Positions 23,557 to 33,854 of a stretch of DNA of 64,000 nucleotides are shown here, piece after piece. The position numbers were made by a program, and so were the translations under genes. The DNA comes from Buttiauxella sp. B2 (lineage in GTDB: Bacteria > Pseudomonadota > Gammaproteobacteria > Enterobacterales > Enterobacteriaceae): positions 62,001-126,000 of the forward strand of contig NZ_VEXQ01000009.1 in NCBI RefSeq assembly GCF_006376615.1. The letters run 5' to 3'. Position 1 is the stretch's first letter; each line of letters starts with the position of its first letter. The notes beneath the pieces are model-generated. The model saw only the letters and a list, made by a program, of their open reading frames with translations. It searched no databases and had not been told where the DNA came from.

Positions 23557-23684
23557 CTTTCCCTGAGAGTTCTTTTTCAAATATACTGTGAACACCAATT
23601 GGTGCCTCGCGAAGAATTTAGAAAAAAATTCTCCTGGATGGTGTCCGGGCCGCTATTGCGGTGTACAGGGTTCAGTTATATAAA

Positions 23685-23707
23685 GCCCCGATTTATCGGG
23701 GTTTTTT
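23685..23707 (+). terminator. First terminator between tRNA-fMet and rimP
   Basis: The stem CCCCGA / TCGGGG with loop TTTA is followed by TTTTTT. Since rimP-nusA-infB is read through from metY in E. coli, this is probably a partial terminator. Confidence 0.85.
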
Positions 23708-23729
23708 GTTATCTGACTTCAGAATAACT

Positions 23730-23749
23730 GGGCTATATGCCCTTTTTTT
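23730..23749 (+). terminator. Second, tandem terminator just before rimP
   Basis: A short stem GGGC / GCCC with loop TATAT is followed by seven T residues, ending only 18 bp before the rimP start. Together with the preceding terminator it forms a tandem attenuation region. Confidence 0.7.
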
Positions 23750-23766
23750 ATGTCTTGGGGGTGGGC

Positions 23767-24219
23767 TTGTCCACATTAGAGCAAAAATTAACAGAGATGA
23801 TTTCAGCACCGGTCGAGGCGCTGGGCTATGAATTGGTAGGAATCGAATTTGTTCGGGGTCGCCAATCCACGCTGCGCATCTATATTGATAGTGAAGATGG
23901 CATCAATGTTGATGATTGTGCTGATGTCAGTCACCAGGTAAGTGCAGTACTGGATGTCGAAGACCCTATCACTGTGGCTTACAACCTGGAAGTTTCCTCA
24001 CCAGGCCTTGATCGCCCAATGTTCAATGCAGAGCATTACGTTCGCTTTACCGGCGAAGAAGTGAGCATTGTGTTGCGAATGGCTGTGCAAAACCGTCGTA
24101 AATGGCAGGGTATTATTAAAGCCGTAGAAGGTGAGATGATCACGGTTACGGTGGAAGGCAAAGATGAAGTGTTCGCGCTGAGCAACATCCAGAAAGCGAA
24201 CCTGGTACCCCACTTTTAA
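23767..24219 (+). CDS. rimP: RimP, 30S ribosome maturation factor
   Basis: RimP helps assembly of the 30S subunit by assisting uS12 binding and folding of the central pseudoknot. The product has an N-terminal alpha/beta domain (to about residue 85, with [14 protein letters not shown] and [12 protein letters not shown]) and a C-terminal SH3-like domain ending [19 protein letters not shown] start at 23767 preceded by GGGGGTG gives 150 residues, exactly the E. coli protein. The ATG at 23737 adds ten residues that overlap the terminator stem and is less likely. Confidence 0.94.
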   Translation: MSTLEQKLTEMISAPVEALGYELVGIEFVRGRQSTLRIYIDSEDGINVDDCADVSHQVSAVLDVEDPITVAYNLEVSSPGLDRPMFNAEHYVRFTGEEVSIVLRMAVQNRRKWQGIIKAVEGEMITVTVEGKDEVFALSNIQKANLVPHF

Positions 24220-24246
24220 TAGTTTGGATTGAGGTGAAAACCCAGG

Positions 24247-25734
24247 ATGAACAAAGAAATTTTGGCTGTTGTTGAAGCAGTTTCCAACGAAAAATCATTG
24301 CCACGCGAGAAGATTTTCGAAGCGCTGGAAAGTGCACTGGCAACAGCGACGAAGAAAAAATACGAGCAAGAGATTGATGTGCGTGTCAGCATCGATCGTA
24401 AAAGTGGTGACTTTGATACTTTCCGCCGTTGGGTCATTGTAGAAGAAGTTACCCAACCAACGCGTGAAATCACCCTTGATGCGGCTCAATTCGAAGATCC
24501 TGAGCTGAATGTTGGTGGATATGTCGAAGACCAGATCGAATCTGTGACCTTCGACCGTATCACCACGCAAACCGCAAAACAGGTTATCGTACAAAAAGTA
24601 CGTGAAGCTGAGCGCGCAATGGTTGTTGACCAATTCCGCGAACACGAAGGTGAGATAATCACGGGTGTTGTGAAGAAAGTTAACCGCGATAACATCTCTT
24701 TGGATCTCGGTAGCAACGCTGAAGCTGTTATTCTTCGTGAAGATATGTTACCGCGTGAAAACTTCCGCCCAGGTGACCGTATCCGCGGTGTGCTTTATGC
24801 TGTGCGTCCGGAAGCTCGTGGTGCTCAACTGTTTGTTAGCCGTTCCAAACCTGAAATGTTGATCGAACTGTTCCGCATTGAAGTGCCGGAAATTGGCGAA
24901 GAAGTTATTGAAATTAAAGCCGCTGCGCGTGATCCTGGTTCTCGTGCGAAAATCGCCGTGAAAACCAATGATAAGCGTATCGACCCAGTAGGGGCTTGTG
25001 TTGGCATGCGTGGTGCGCGTGTTCAGGCAGTTTCTACTGAACTGGCTGGCGAACGTATTGATATTGTGTTGTGGGACGATAACCCTGCACAGTTTGTTAT
25101 CAATGCTATGGCTCCAGCAGACGTGGCTTCCATTGTTGTTGATGAAGACAAACATACAATGGATATCGCGGTAGAGGCAGGCAATCTGGCACAAGCTATC
25201 GGTCGTAACGGTCAGAACGTACGTCTGGCTGCACAACTGAGTGGCTGGGAACTCAACGTAATGACTGTTGATGACCTGCAAGCCAAGCATCAGGCTGAAG
25301 CTCATGCGGCCATTGATACCTTTACCAAATACCTCGAAATCGACGAGGATTTTGCCACTGTATTGGTAGAAGAAGGTTTCTCCACTCTCGAAGAATTGGC
25401 TTATGTGCCAATGAAAGAGCTGTTGGAAATTGATGGCCTTGATGAAGATACAGTGGAAGCATTACGTGATCGCGCCAAAAACGCCCTCACCACACTGGCA
25501 TTGGCGCAAGAGGAAAGTCTGGGCGATAACAAACCTAAAGAGGATCTGCTAAACCTCGAAGGTATGGATCGCAATCTGGCCTTTAAACTCGCTTCACGCG
25601 GTGTGAGCTCGCTAGAAGATTTGGCTGAGCAAGGTGTCGATGATTTGTCAGATATTGAAGGTTTAACTAACGAGAAGGCCGGCGAATTGATCATGGCCGC
25701 TCGCAATATCTGCTGGTTTGGCGACGAAGCGTAA
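24247..25734 (+). CDS. nusA: NusA, transcription termination/antitermination factor
   Basis: NusA binds RNA polymerase and modulates pausing, intrinsic termination and rRNA antitermination. The 495-residue product has the E. coli length. Domains in order: N-terminal RNAP-binding (1-130), S1 (about 135-200, [18 protein letters not shown]), KH1/KH2 (about 200-345, [13 protein letters not shown] and [14 protein letters not shown]) and two acidic repeats (365-490). It is preceded by GAGG. In E. coli the operon is autoregulated by NusA, and the tandem terminators ahead of rimP fit that. Confidence 0.97.
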   Translation: MNKEILAVVEAVSNEKSLPREKIFEALESALATATKKKYEQEIDVRVSIDRKSGDFDTFRRWVIVEEVTQPTREITLDAAQFEDPELNVGGYVEDQIESVTFDRITTQTAKQVIVQKVREAERAMVVDQFREHEGEIITGVVKKVNRDNISLDLGSNAEAVILREDMLPRENFRPGDRIRGVLYAVRPEARGAQLFVSRSKPEMLIELFRIEVPEIGEEVIEIKAAARDPGSRAKIAVKTNDKRIDPVGACVGMRGARVQAVSTELAGERIDIVLWDDNPAQFVINAMAPADVASIVVDEDKHTMDIAVEAGNLAQAIGRNGQNVRLAAQLSGWELNVMTVDDLQAKHQAEAHAAIDTFTKYLEIDEDFATVLVEEGFSTLEELAYVPMKELLEIDGLDEDTVEALRDRAKNALTTLALAQEESLGDNKPKEDLLNLEGMDRNLAFKLASRGVSSLEDLAEQGVDDLSDIEGLTNEKAGELIMAARNICWFGDEA

Positions 25735-25758
25735 TAAACTGTAGCAGGAAGGAACAGC

Positions 25759-28440
25759 ATGACAGATGTAACCGTAAAAGCGCTGGCCGCAGAGATTCAG
25801 ACCTCCGTGGACCGCCTGGTACAGCAATTTGCTGATGCAGGGATCCCTAAGGCTGCTGATGATTCTGTCTCGGCCCAGGAAAAACAGACATTGCTGACGC
25901 ACCTGAACCGTGAACATGGTTCTGCGCCAGATAAGTTGACATTACAGCGCAAAACGCGCAGTACTTTAAACATTCCAGGTACCGGTGGGAAAAGTAAATC
26001 GGTACAAATCGAAGTCCGCAAGAAGCGCACCTTTGTGAAACGTGATCCGCAAGAGACCGAACGTCTTGCCGCGGAAGAACAGGCGCAGCGTGAAGCGGAA
26101 GAGCAAGCCCAACGTGAGGCGCAGGAAGCTGCCAAACGTGAGGCGCAAGAAAAAGCTAAGCGTGATGCTGAAGATAAAGCTAAGCGCGAAGCCGCTGATA
26201 AAGCGAAACGTGAAGCTGCGGAAAAAGACAAAGTGAGCAATCAAGACGATATGACGAAAAGCGCCCAGGCCGACAAAGCCCGCCGCGAAGCTGACGCTGC
26301 AGAACTTAAGCGTAAAGCGGAAGAAGAAGCCCGTCGCAAATTAGAAGAAGACGCCCGCCGTGTAGCTGAGGAAGCCCGTAAAATGGCTGAAGCTAACGTT
26401 GGTGTATGGACGGAAGAAGAGAAAGTGGAAGATGATAAAACTGATTACCACGTGACCACTTCTCAACATGCCCGCCAGGCAGAAGACGAAAACGACCGTC
26501 AGGTAGAAGCTGGACGTACTCGTGCTCGTACTACTGCAACTAAAGCTCCACGCCAGAAGAAAGGCGGAAAACACGGCGAGTCTAAAGCTGACCGTGAAGA
26601 AGCTCGTGCTGCGGTACGTGGTGGTAAAGGTAAGCGTAAGCCTAGTTCACTGCAACAAGGCTTCAACAAGCCTGTTCAGGCAGTTAATCGTGACGTCGTA
26701 ATCGGCGAAACTGTTACTGTTGCAGAATTGGCAAACAAAATGGCGGTTAAAGGCTCTCAGGTCATCAAAGCGATGATGAAGATGGGCGCTATGGCTACCA
26801 TTAATCAGGTCATCGATCAGGAAACTGCTCAGATGGTTGCTGAAGAAATGGGCCACAAAGTTATCCTGCGTCGTGAGAACGAGCTAGAAGAAGCGCTGAT
26901 GAGCGACCGTGACACTGATGCAGTGGCTGAGTCACGCGCACCGGTTGTTACCATCATGGGTCACGTTGACCACGGTAAAACCTCTCTGCTCGACTACATT
27001 CGTTCTACTAAAGTGGCGTCTGGCGAAGCGGGTGGTATTACCCAGCACATCGGTGCATACCACGTAGAAACCGACAACGGCATGATCACCTTCCTGGATA
27101 CCCCAGGCCACGCAGCGTTTACGTCTATGCGTGCTCGTGGTGCTCAGGCAACGGATATTGTTGTTCTGGTTGTTGCTGCAGACGATGGCGTAATGCCACA
27201 AACTATCGAAGCAATCCAGCACGCGAAAGCGGCGCAGGTACCGGTAGTTGTTGCAGTGAACAAAATTGATAAGCCAGAAGCTGATCCAGACCGCGTTAAG
27301 CAGGAACTGTCTCAGTACGGCATCATGCCAGAAGAGTGGGGTGGCGAAAGCCAGTTCGTACACGTATCTGCAAAAGCGGGTACAGGTATCGACGAACTGC
27401 TGGATGCAATCCTGCTGCAAGCTGAAGTTCTTGAACTCAAAGCAATGCGTGATGGTATGGCGAGCGGCGTAGTTATCGAATCCTTCCTGGATAAAGGTCG
27501 TGGTCCGGTAGCAACTGTTCTGGTTCGTGAAGGTTCTCTGAACAAAGGCGATATCGTTCTTTGTGGCTTTGAATATGGCCGTGTTCGTGCAATGCGTGAC
27601 GAAATGGGTCGTGAAGTTGCAGAAGCTGGTCCGTCGATTCCTGTTGAAATCTTGGGTCTGTCTGGTGTGCCAGCAGCTGGTGATGAAGTAACAGTTGTTC
27701 GTGACGAGAAAAAAGCTCGCGAAGTTGCTCTGTATCGTCAGGGTAAATTCCGTGAAGTTAAACTGGCTCGCCAGCAGAAATCTAAACTGGAAAACATGTT
27801 CGCCAACATGACCGAAGGCGAAGTGTCTGAAGTGAACATCGTGCTGAAAGCCGACGTTCAGGGTTCTGTTGAAGCGATCTGCGAATCCCTGCTGAAACTG
27901 TCTACTGATGAAGTTAAAGTTAAAATCATCGGTTCTGGTGTTGGCGGTATCACTGAGACTGACGCAACGCTTGCTGCAGCTTCTAACGCTATCCTCGTTG
28001 GCTTTAACGTACGTGCTGATGCATCTGCTCGTCGCGTAATTGAATCCGAAAGCCTGGATCTGCGTTACTACTCCGTCATTTATCATCTGATTGACGAAGT
28101 TAAAGCAGCAATGAGCGGTATGCTGTCTCCGGAACTGAAACAACAGATCCTCGGCTTGGCCGAAGTTCGCGATGTGTTCAAATCACCGAAGTTTGGTGCG
28201 ATCGCAGGTTGTATGGTTACCGAAGGTGTGGTCAAACGTCACAACCCAATCCGCGTACTGCGCGACAACGTTGTTATCTATGAAGGCGAGCTGGAATCCC
28301 TGCGCCGCTTCAAAGATGATGCTAACGAAGTTCGTAACGGTATGGAATGTGGTATCGGCGTGAAGAACTACAACGATGTGCGTGTTGGTGATGTTATCGA
28401 AGTCTTCGAAATCATCGAAATCCAGCGTACCATCGCCTGA
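25759..28440 (+). CDS. infB: InfB, translation initiation factor IF-2
   Basis: IF-2 is the GTPase that places fMet-tRNA on the 30S subunit. The 893-residue protein (E. coli 890) has an N-terminal IF2N domain, a long charged helical region of EAQ(E/A)KAKR-type repeats (about 95-215), a second IF2N domain (near 315), the G domain with [20 protein letters not shown] and NKIDKPEAD, and domains II-IV at the C-terminus. Internal starts matching the shorter forms of E. coli IF-2 are present: a GTG at codon 159 (26233) and an ATG at codon 165 (26251). AAGGAA precedes the main ATG. Confidence 0.97.
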   Translation: MTDVTVKALAAEIQTSVDRLVQQFADAGIPKAADDSVSAQEKQTLLTHLNREHGSAPDKLTLQRKTRSTLNIPGTGGKSKSVQIEVRKKRTFVKRDPQETERLAAEEQAQREAEEQAQREAQEAAKREAQEKAKRDAEDKAKREAADKAKREAAEKDKVSNQDDMTKSAQADKARREADAAELKRKAEEEARRKLEEDARRVAEEARKMAEANVGVWTEEEKVEDDKTDYHVTTSQHARQAEDENDRQVEAGRTRARTTATKAPRQKKGGKHGESKADREEARAAVRGGKGKRKPSSLQQGFNKPVQAVNRDVVIGETVTVAELANKMAVKGSQVIKAMMKMGAMATINQVIDQETAQMVAEEMGHKVILRRENELEEALMSDRDTDAVAESRAPVVTIMGHVDHGKTSLLDYIRSTKVASGEAGGITQHIGAYHVETDNGMITFLDTPGHAAFTSMRARGAQATDIVVLVVAADDGVMPQTIEAIQHAKAAQVPVVVAVNKIDKPEADPDRVKQELSQYGIMPEEWGGESQFVHVSAKAGTGIDELLDAILLQAEVLELKAMRDGMASGVVIESFLDKGRGPVATVLVREGSLNKGDIVLCGFEYGRVRAMRDEMGREVAEAGPSIPVEILGLSGVPAAGDEVTVVRDEKKAREVALYRQGKFREVKLARQQKSKLENMFANMTEGEVSEVNIVLKADVQGSVEAICESLLKLSTDEVKVKIIGSGVGGITETDATLAAASNAILVGFNVRADASARRVIESESLDLRYYSVIYHLIDEVKAAMSGMLSPELKQQILGLAEVRDVFKSPKFGAIAGCMVTEGVVKRHNPIRVLRDNVVIYEGELESLRRFKDDANEVRNGMECGIGVKNYNDVRVGDVIEVFEIIEIQRTIA

Positions 28441-28471
28441 TATCAGCCGAGCGTTTAGCTAATATCTTTAA

Positions 28472-28490
28472 GGGGGGCCGAGCGCCCCCC
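28472..28490 (+). other. G/C hairpin between infB and rbfA
   Basis: GGGGGGC and GCCCCCC form a 7-bp all-G/C stem with a 5-nt loop, 31 bp after the infB stop. No T-run follows, so it is more likely an mRNA-processing or stability element than a terminator. Confidence 0.6.
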
Positions 28491-28511
28491 GATTTGTATG
28501 GAGAATTTATT

Positions 28512-28916
28512 ATGGCGAAAGAATTTGGTCGCCCACAGCGTGTTTCTCAGGAATTGCAGAAAGAAATCGCAATCATCCTGCAGCGCGAAATTAAAGACCC
28601 GCGTTTGGGCATGATGACCACTGTTTCTGGTGTCGAAGTGTCACGCGATCTGGCTTATGCCAAAGTTTTTGTCACGTTCCTGAACGATAAAGACGAACAA
28701 GCAGTGAAAGAAGGCATCAAGGTTTTACAGGATGCATCTGGCTACATTCGTTCTTTGTTGGGCAAAGCGATGCGTCTGCGTATCGTGCCTGAATTGACCT
28801 TCTTCTACGATAACTCGTTGGTTGAAGGGATGCGCATGTCGAATCTGGTTTCTAACGTCATCAGAAACGATGATGAGCGTCGTGTAAACGATACGGATGA
28901 CAGCAAGGAGGATTAA
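28512..28916 (+). CDS. rbfA: RbfA, 30S ribosome-binding factor
   Basis: RbfA binds the 5' helix of 16S rRNA during 30S maturation and is needed at low temperature. The start at 28512 is 8 nt from GGAG and gives 134 residues (E. coli 133), [16 protein letters not shown] onward. The KH-like core includes [19 protein letters not shown] and [11 protein letters not shown]. The stop overlaps the truB start by one base (TAATG). Confidence 0.96.
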   Translation: MAKEFGRPQRVSQELQKEIAIILQREIKDPRLGMMTTVSGVEVSRDLAYAKVFVTFLNDKDEQAVKEGIKVLQDASGYIRSLLGKAMRLRIVPELTFFYDNSLVEGMRMSNLVSNVIRNDDERRVNDTDDSKED

Positions 28917-29860
28917 TGAGTCGTCCTCGTCGTCGTGGTCGTGATATTCACGGAGTGCTGTTGTTAGATAAACCTCAGGGTTTGTCTTCGAACGATGCGT
29001 TGCAAAAAGTTAAGCGAATTTATAATGCTAACCGTGCCGGTCATACCGGAGCGCTTGACCCGCTTGCAACCGGAATGCTGCCGATTTGCCTTGGTGAAGC
29101 GACGAAATTCTCGCGTTACCTGCTGGACTCCGATAAACGTTACCGTGTAATTGCCCGCCTTGGGCAGCGTACTGACACTTCTGATGCCGATGGCACCGTT
29201 GTGCAGGAGCGTCCGGTGACCTTTACCGAACAAGAGCTGGCTGCGGCATTGGACAGTTTCCGTGGTGAAACCCAGCAAGTTCCATCGATGTACTCCGCAC
29301 TGAAATATCAAGGCAAACCGCTCTATGAGTATGCACGCCAGGGTATCGAAGTGCCGCGTGAAGCACGATCTATCACGGTTTACGAGCTTGTATTTATTCG
29401 CCATGAAGGCAATGAGTTGGAACTGGAAATTCACTGTTCTAAAGGAACGTACATCCGAACTATCACCGATGACTTAGGTGAAAAACTTGGTTGTGGAGCC
29501 CATGTGACTTTCCTGCGCCGTCTTGCAGTGAGCAAGTATCCCGTAGAACGCATGGTAACGCTTGAGCAATTGAATACATTAGTTGAACAAGCGCAAATGC
29601 AAGAAATTGATCCATCCGTGCTGCTAGACACGCTATTGATGCCAATGGATAGTCCTGCTTCGGACTTCCCAATCGTGAATTTATTACCTGCTGTTGCGGG
29701 TTACTTCAAGAATGGGCAGCCGGTGCAAGTCTCTGGTAGCCCAACAGAAGGGCTCGTCCGCGTCACCGAAGGTGATGAAGGTAAATTTATCGGCATGGCT
29801 GAAATTGATGATGATGGACGCGTTGCGCCTCGTCGTCTGGTTGTAGAGTATCCCGTCTGA
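28916..29860 (+). CDS. truB: TruB, tRNA pseudouridine-55 synthase
   Basis: TruB forms pseudouridine 55 in the T-loop of all elongator tRNAs and also acts as a tRNA chaperone. The 314-residue product matches E. coli. The catalytic aspartate is Asp48 in [15 protein letters not shown], and the KxxGxxS-type segment [13 protein letters not shown] and the C-terminal PUA-like domain are present. AAGGAGG lies at the end of rbfA, supporting coupled translation. Confidence 0.97.
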   Translation: MSRPRRRGRDIHGVLLLDKPQGLSSNDALQKVKRIYNANRAGHTGALDPLATGMLPICLGEATKFSRYLLDSDKRYRVIARLGQRTDTSDADGTVVQERPVTFTEQELAAALDSFRGETQQVPSMYSALKYQGKPLYEYARQGIEVPREARSITVYELVFIRHEGNELELEIHCSKGTYIRTITDDLGEKLGCGAHVTFLRRLAVSKYPVERMVTLEQLNTLVEQAQMQEIDPSVLLDTLLMPMDSPASDFPIVNLLPAVAGYFKNGQPVQVSGSPTEGLVRVTEGDEGKFIGMAEIDDDGRVAPRRLVVEYPV

Positions 29861-29965
29861 CACTTGTAGTTGCCTTGCGATAACAGGTTGCTACAGGTAA
29901 AATGGCGCGGCTTAACATTCAAACTCCTGTTTAACAGTTGTGTGAATGTGCACTGGAGTTGCTGA

Positions 29966-30283
<318 letters not shown>

Positions 30284-30300
30284 GTCTTGCGAGTTTCAGA

Positions 30301-30328
30301 AAAAGGGGCCTTTTAAGGCCCCTTTTTT
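30301..30328 (+). terminator. Rho-independent terminator after rpsO
   Basis: The stem AAAAGGGGCCTT / AAGGCCCCTTTT is followed by more T residues. In E. coli the corresponding terminator separates rpsO from the pnp promoter. Confidence 0.9.
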
Positions 30329-30396
30329 CAACCAGATGGCAGCAATTCTATGGAAACTAATGTATTGTTGCAGTGTGTGATCTTTGTTGCAGAGGT

Positions 30397-30456
30397 TCGC
30401 GCGGCTAATGAGAGGCTTTATCCGCAGGGGCGGGTCAGGGTTGTCATTAGTCGCGA
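30397..30456 (+). promoter_or_regulatory. pnp leader stem-loop (RNase III / PNPase autoregulation)
   Basis: TCGCGCGGCTAATGA (from 30397) can pair with TCATTAGTCGCGA (to 30456), giving a long stem with an internal loop in the pnp 5' leader. The E. coli pnp leader has an equivalent stem that RNase III cuts and PNPase then degrades, limiting its own synthesis. In E. coli the antisense RNA SraG also arises in this rpsO-pnp gap; I cannot confirm it here. Confidence 0.75.
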
Positions 30457-30528
30457 GGATGCGATAGAGATCGGGTTAAAAGGAGCAAGTGCAATCACCT
30501 GCTACCAAAGATTATTAAGGATATTATT

Positions 30529-32658
30529 TTGCTAACTCCGATTGTCCGTAAATTCCAATACGGTCAGCATACGGTCACTATCGAGACCGGTATGATGGCT
30601 CGCCAGGCTACCGCAGCAGTAATGGTAAGCATGGATGACACTGCAGTATTTGTGACTGTAGTAGGTCAGAAAAAAGCTAAAGCAGGTCAAGACTTCTTCC
30701 CTCTGACGGTTAACTATCAGGAGCGTACTTACGCTGCTGGTCGTATCCCGGGTAGCTTCTTCCGTCGTGAAGGCCGTCCAAGCGAAGGCGAAACACTGAT
30801 CGCGCGTTTGATTGACCGTCCAGTGCGTCCGCTGTTCCCGGAAGGTTTTGTTAACGAAGTTCAGGTTATCGCGACCGTTGTTTCCGTGAACCCACAAGTT
30901 CACCCGGACATCGTTGCAATGATCGGTGCATCTGCTGCTCTGAGCCTGTCTGGTATTCCATTCAATGGCCCAATTGGTTGTGCTCGTGTCGGCTTTATCA
31001 ATGACCAGTACGTTCTGAACCCAACTTCTGACGAACTGAAAACCAGCAAATTGGACCTGATTGTTGCCGGTACCGAAGGTGCTGTGCTGATGGTTGAATC
31101 CGAAGCTGAATTGCTGAGCGAAGACCAGATGCTGGGCGCGGTAGTATTCGGCCACGAACAACAGCAAGTTGTTATCCAGAACATCAACTCTCTGGTTGCT
31201 GAAGCCGGCAAACCACGTTGGGACTGGCAGCCAGAAGCCGCTAACGAAGCGCTAAACGCGCGAGTTGCTGCTCTTGCTGAATCCCGCCTGAGCGATGCTT
31301 ACCGTATTACTGATAAGCAAGAACGCTACGCACAAGTCGACATCATCAAATCTGACGTTATCGCTGCACTGTCAGCAGAAGACGAAACGATTGATGCTGG
31401 CGAAGTAAGCGATATTCTGCACGCTATCGAGAAAAACGTTGTTCGTAGCCGTATTCTGGCTGGTGAGCTGCGTATCGATGGTCGCGAAAAAGACATGATC
31501 CGTGGTTTGGATGTGCGTACTGGCGTTCTGCCACGTACTCACGGTTCTGCACTGTTCACCCGTGGTGAAACTCAGGCGCTGGTAACTGCGACCCTGGGCA
31601 CCGCACGTGATGCACAGAATCTGGACGAGTTGATGGGCGAACGTACCGACAACTTCCTGTTCCACTACAACTTCCCTCCGTACTGCGTAGGCGAAACCGG
31701 CATGGTCGGTTCACCGAAGCGTCGTGAGATTGGTCATGGTCGTTTGGCTAAGCGTGGCGTACTGGCTGTTATGCCTGAAGCCGATCGCTTCCCGTACACC
31801 GTGCGTGTTGTGTCTGAAATCACCGAATCTAACGGTTCTTCTTCCATGGCTTCCGTATGTGGTGCTTCACTGGCACTGATGGATGCAGGCGTGCCAATCA
31901 AAGCCGCTGTAGCCGGTATTGCGATGGGTCTGGTTAAAGAAGGCGAAAACTTTGTTGTTCTGTCTGACATTCTGGGTGATGAAGACCACCTGGGCGACAT
32001 GGACTTTAAAGTTGCCGGCAGCCGTGAAGGTATCTCTGCACTGCAGATGGATATCAAAATAGAAGGTATCACCCGCGAAATCATGCAGGTGGCTCTGAAC
32101 CAGGCTAAAGGTGCGCGTCTGCATATCCTTGGCGTGATGGAACAGGCTATCAACGCTCCGCGTGGCGATATCTCTCAGTTCGCTCCACGTATTCACACAA
32201 TCAAAATCAACCCAGACAAGATCAAAGACGTGATCGGTAAGGGTGGTTCTGTGATTCGTGCGCTGACCGAAGAAACCGGCACTACTATTGAAATCGAAGA
32301 CGACGGTACAGTTAAAATCGCTGCGACCGATGGTGAGAAAGCGAAATTTGCCATTCGTCGTATCGAAGAGATCACTGCTGAAATCGAAGTGGGCCGTATC
32401 TATCAGGGTAAAGTGACCCGTATCGTAGATTTCGGTGCATTTGTTGCTATCGGTGGCGGTAAAGAAGGTCTGGTACATATCTCTCAAATCGCTGACAAGC
32501 GCGTAGAGAAAGTGACTGACTACCTGCAGATGGGTCAAGAAGTTCCAGTTAAAGTACTGGAAGTTGACCGCCAGGGCCGTGTTCGTTTAAGCATCAAAGA
32601 AGCAACCGAGCAGTCTCCAGCAGAAAACGCAGCACCTGCTGCACCAGAAGCTGAGTAA
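30529..32658 (+). CDS. pnp: PNPase, polynucleotide phosphorylase
   Basis: PNPase is a trimeric 3'-5' exoribonuclease using phosphate and a core degradosome enzyme with RNase E. The 709-residue protein (E. coli 711) has two RNase PH domains (about 10-215 and 315-535), a KH domain (about 553-610, [18 protein letters not shown]) and an S1 domain (about 622-690, [15 protein letters not shown]), then an Ala/Pro-rich tail. Translation starts at a TTG, 8 nt after AAGG; no ATG is suitably placed, and E. coli pnp is the same. Leader structure indicates autoregulation. Confidence 0.97.
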   Translation: MLTPIVRKFQYGQHTVTIETGMMARQATAAVMVSMDDTAVFVTVVGQKKAKAGQDFFPLTVNYQERTYAAGRIPGSFFRREGRPSEGETLIARLIDRPVRPLFPEGFVNEVQVIATVVSVNPQVHPDIVAMIGASAALSLSGIPFNGPIGCARVGFINDQYVLNPTSDELKTSKLDLIVAGTEGAVLMVESEAELLSEDQMLGAVVFGHEQQQVVIQNINSLVAEAGKPRWDWQPEAANEALNARVAALAESRLSDAYRITDKQERYAQVDIIKSDVIAALSAEDETIDAGEVSDILHAIEKNVVRSRILAGELRIDGREKDMIRGLDVRTGVLPRTHGSALFTRGETQALVTATLGTARDAQNLDELMGERTDNFLFHYNFPPYCVGETGMVGSPKRREIGHGRLAKRGVLAVMPEADRFPYTVRVVSEITESNGSSSMASVCGASLALMDAGVPIKAAVAGIAMGLVKEGENFVVLSDILGDEDHLGDMDFKVAGSREGISALQMDIKIEGITREIMQVALNQAKGARLHILGVMEQAINAPRGDISQFAPRIHTIKINPDKIKDVIGKGGSVIRALTEETGTTIEIEDDGTVKIAATDGEKAKFAIRRIEEITAEIEVGRIYQGKVTRIVDFGAFVAIGGGKEGLVHISQIADKRVEKVTDYLQMGQEVPVKVLEVDRQGRVRLSIKEATEQSPAENAAPAAPEAE

Positions 32659-32677
32659 GATTACGCGATACCGATTA

Positions 32678-32703
32678 AGCTCTCCATGCTTCCATGGAGA
32701 GCT
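32678..32703 (+). terminator. Perfect 11-bp hairpin after pnp
   Basis: AGCTCTCCATG / CATGGAGAGCT with a 4-nt loop lies 20 bp after the pnp stop. Only a short T run (GTTTATT) follows, so termination may be partial and some transcripts could continue into nlpI. Confidence 0.7.
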
Positions 32704-32781
32704 GTTTATTACGGGGCAGGGAGTCTCGTTTTAGAGCCGGTGGACAGGACGTCATCCATTTGTTGTCTTCGGGAGTGGGAA

Positions 32782-33666
32782 ATGAAGCCTTTTTTGCGCT
32801 GGTGTTTCGTTGCGACAGCTCTAACGCTGGCAGGATGCAGCAACTCCTCCTGGCGTGAACGTGAAGTCCTGGCGGTGCCATTGCAGCCAACTTTGCAGCA
32901 AGAAGTCATTCTTGCACGCATGGAACAGATACTTGCCAGTAGGGCTTTAACCGATGATGAACGCGCACAGCTTTTATATGAGCGCGGAGTGTTGTATGAT
33001 AGCCTCGGCTTGCGGGCTCTAGCGCGAAATGATTTTTCACAAGCGTTGGCAATCCGCCCCGATATGCCTGAAGTATTCAATTACTTAGGTATATATTTAA
33101 CGCAGGCAGGCAATTTTGATGCTGCCTATGAAGCGTTTGATTCTGTACTTGAGCTTGATCCAACTTACAACTATGCGCATTTAAATCGCGGTATCGCCCT
33201 CTACTACGGTGGTCGTTATCGTTTAGCGCAAGATGATCTGCTAGCGTTTTATCAAGACGATCCCAATGATCCTTTCCGTAGTCTGTGGCTCTACATTGCA
33301 GAAAGCAATTTAGATGCAAAGCAGGCTAAAGTAGCGTTACAACAGCGCTTCGACAGATCGGATAAAGAGCAATGGGGATGGAACATTGTCGAGTTCTACC
33401 TGGGGAACATTAGCGAAAAAACGTTAATGGAACGCCTCGAGGCGGACGCAACGGATAACACCTCGCTCGCTGAGCATCTCAGTGAAACCAACTTCTATTT
33501 AGGTAAGTACTACCTAAGTCTGGGGGAAAAGGACAGCGCCACAGCACTGTTCAAGTTAGCGGTCGCTAACAACGTACACAACTACGTTGAGCATCGTTAT
33601 GCATTGTTGGAATTAGCGCTCTTGGGCCAGGAGCAAGATGACCTGGCAGAATCGGACCAGCAATAG
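32782..33666 (+). CDS. nlpI: NlpI, outer-membrane TPR lipoprotein
   Basis: NlpI is a lipoprotein adaptor that brings the protease Prc to the endopeptidase MepS and scaffolds peptidoglycan hydrolases. The start at 32782 gives 294 residues as in E. coli. The lipobox LTLAGC places the lipidated cysteine at residue 19. TPR repeats cover about 60-170 ([40 protein letters not shown]), with more helices to the C-terminus DDLAESDQQ. It lies between pnp and deaD as in E. coli. Confidence 0.96.
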   Translation: MKPFLRWCFVATALTLAGCSNSSWREREVLAVPLQPTLQQEVILARMEQILASRALTDDERAQLLYERGVLYDSLGLRALARNDFSQALAIRPDMPEVFNYLGIYLTQAGNFDAAYEAFDSVLELDPTYNYAHLNRGIALYYGGRYRLAQDDLLAFYQDDPNDPFRSLWLYIAESNLDAKQAKVALQQRFDRSDKEQWGWNIVEFYLGNISEKTLMERLEADATDNTSLAEHLSETNFYLGKYYLSLGEKDSATALFKLAVANNVHNYVEHRYALLELALLGQEQDDLAESDQQ

Positions 33667-33776
33667 CTGACGAACATCGATCAGCCCATAAACTTTATTA
33701 TTAAAGTCATCACCTTAACGGGTGAGGGCGTTTTTGTTCGTTAATCAACCAAATTTGAGCCGGTTCACACTTTTCA

Positions 33777-33854
33777 ATGAAAATTGCAGGTCAATTTCAC
33801 GATGAGTTATGTAGACTGGCCGCCATCTACGAGGCACATGTACTACATGACTGA
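33777..33854 (+). CDS. yrbN: YrbN-like small protein overlapping deaD start
   Basis: A 25-codon frame reads [16 protein letters not shown] and continues to the end AHVLHD, with its TGA 8 bp inside the deaD coding region in another frame. As I recall it, the E. coli region upstream of deaD encodes the small protein YrbN with the same core DELCRLAAI. Preservation of this core suggests real translation. The overlap (CTACATGACTGA) would couple its termination to deaD initiation. The ribosome-binding site is weak. Function is unknown. Confidence 0.65.
   Translation: MKIAGQFHDELCRLAAIYEAHVLHD

Noticed and set aside
26080-26240. Repeated codons in infB considered as a DNA repeat array
   Set aside because: The repetition encodes the charged helical linker of IF-2 and is imperfect at DNA level; it is not a mobile or CRISPR-type repeat.
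30350-30535. 61-codon open frame ahead of pnp
   Set aside because: It spans the conserved pnp leader stem-loop, has no ribosome-binding site and its product has no family features.
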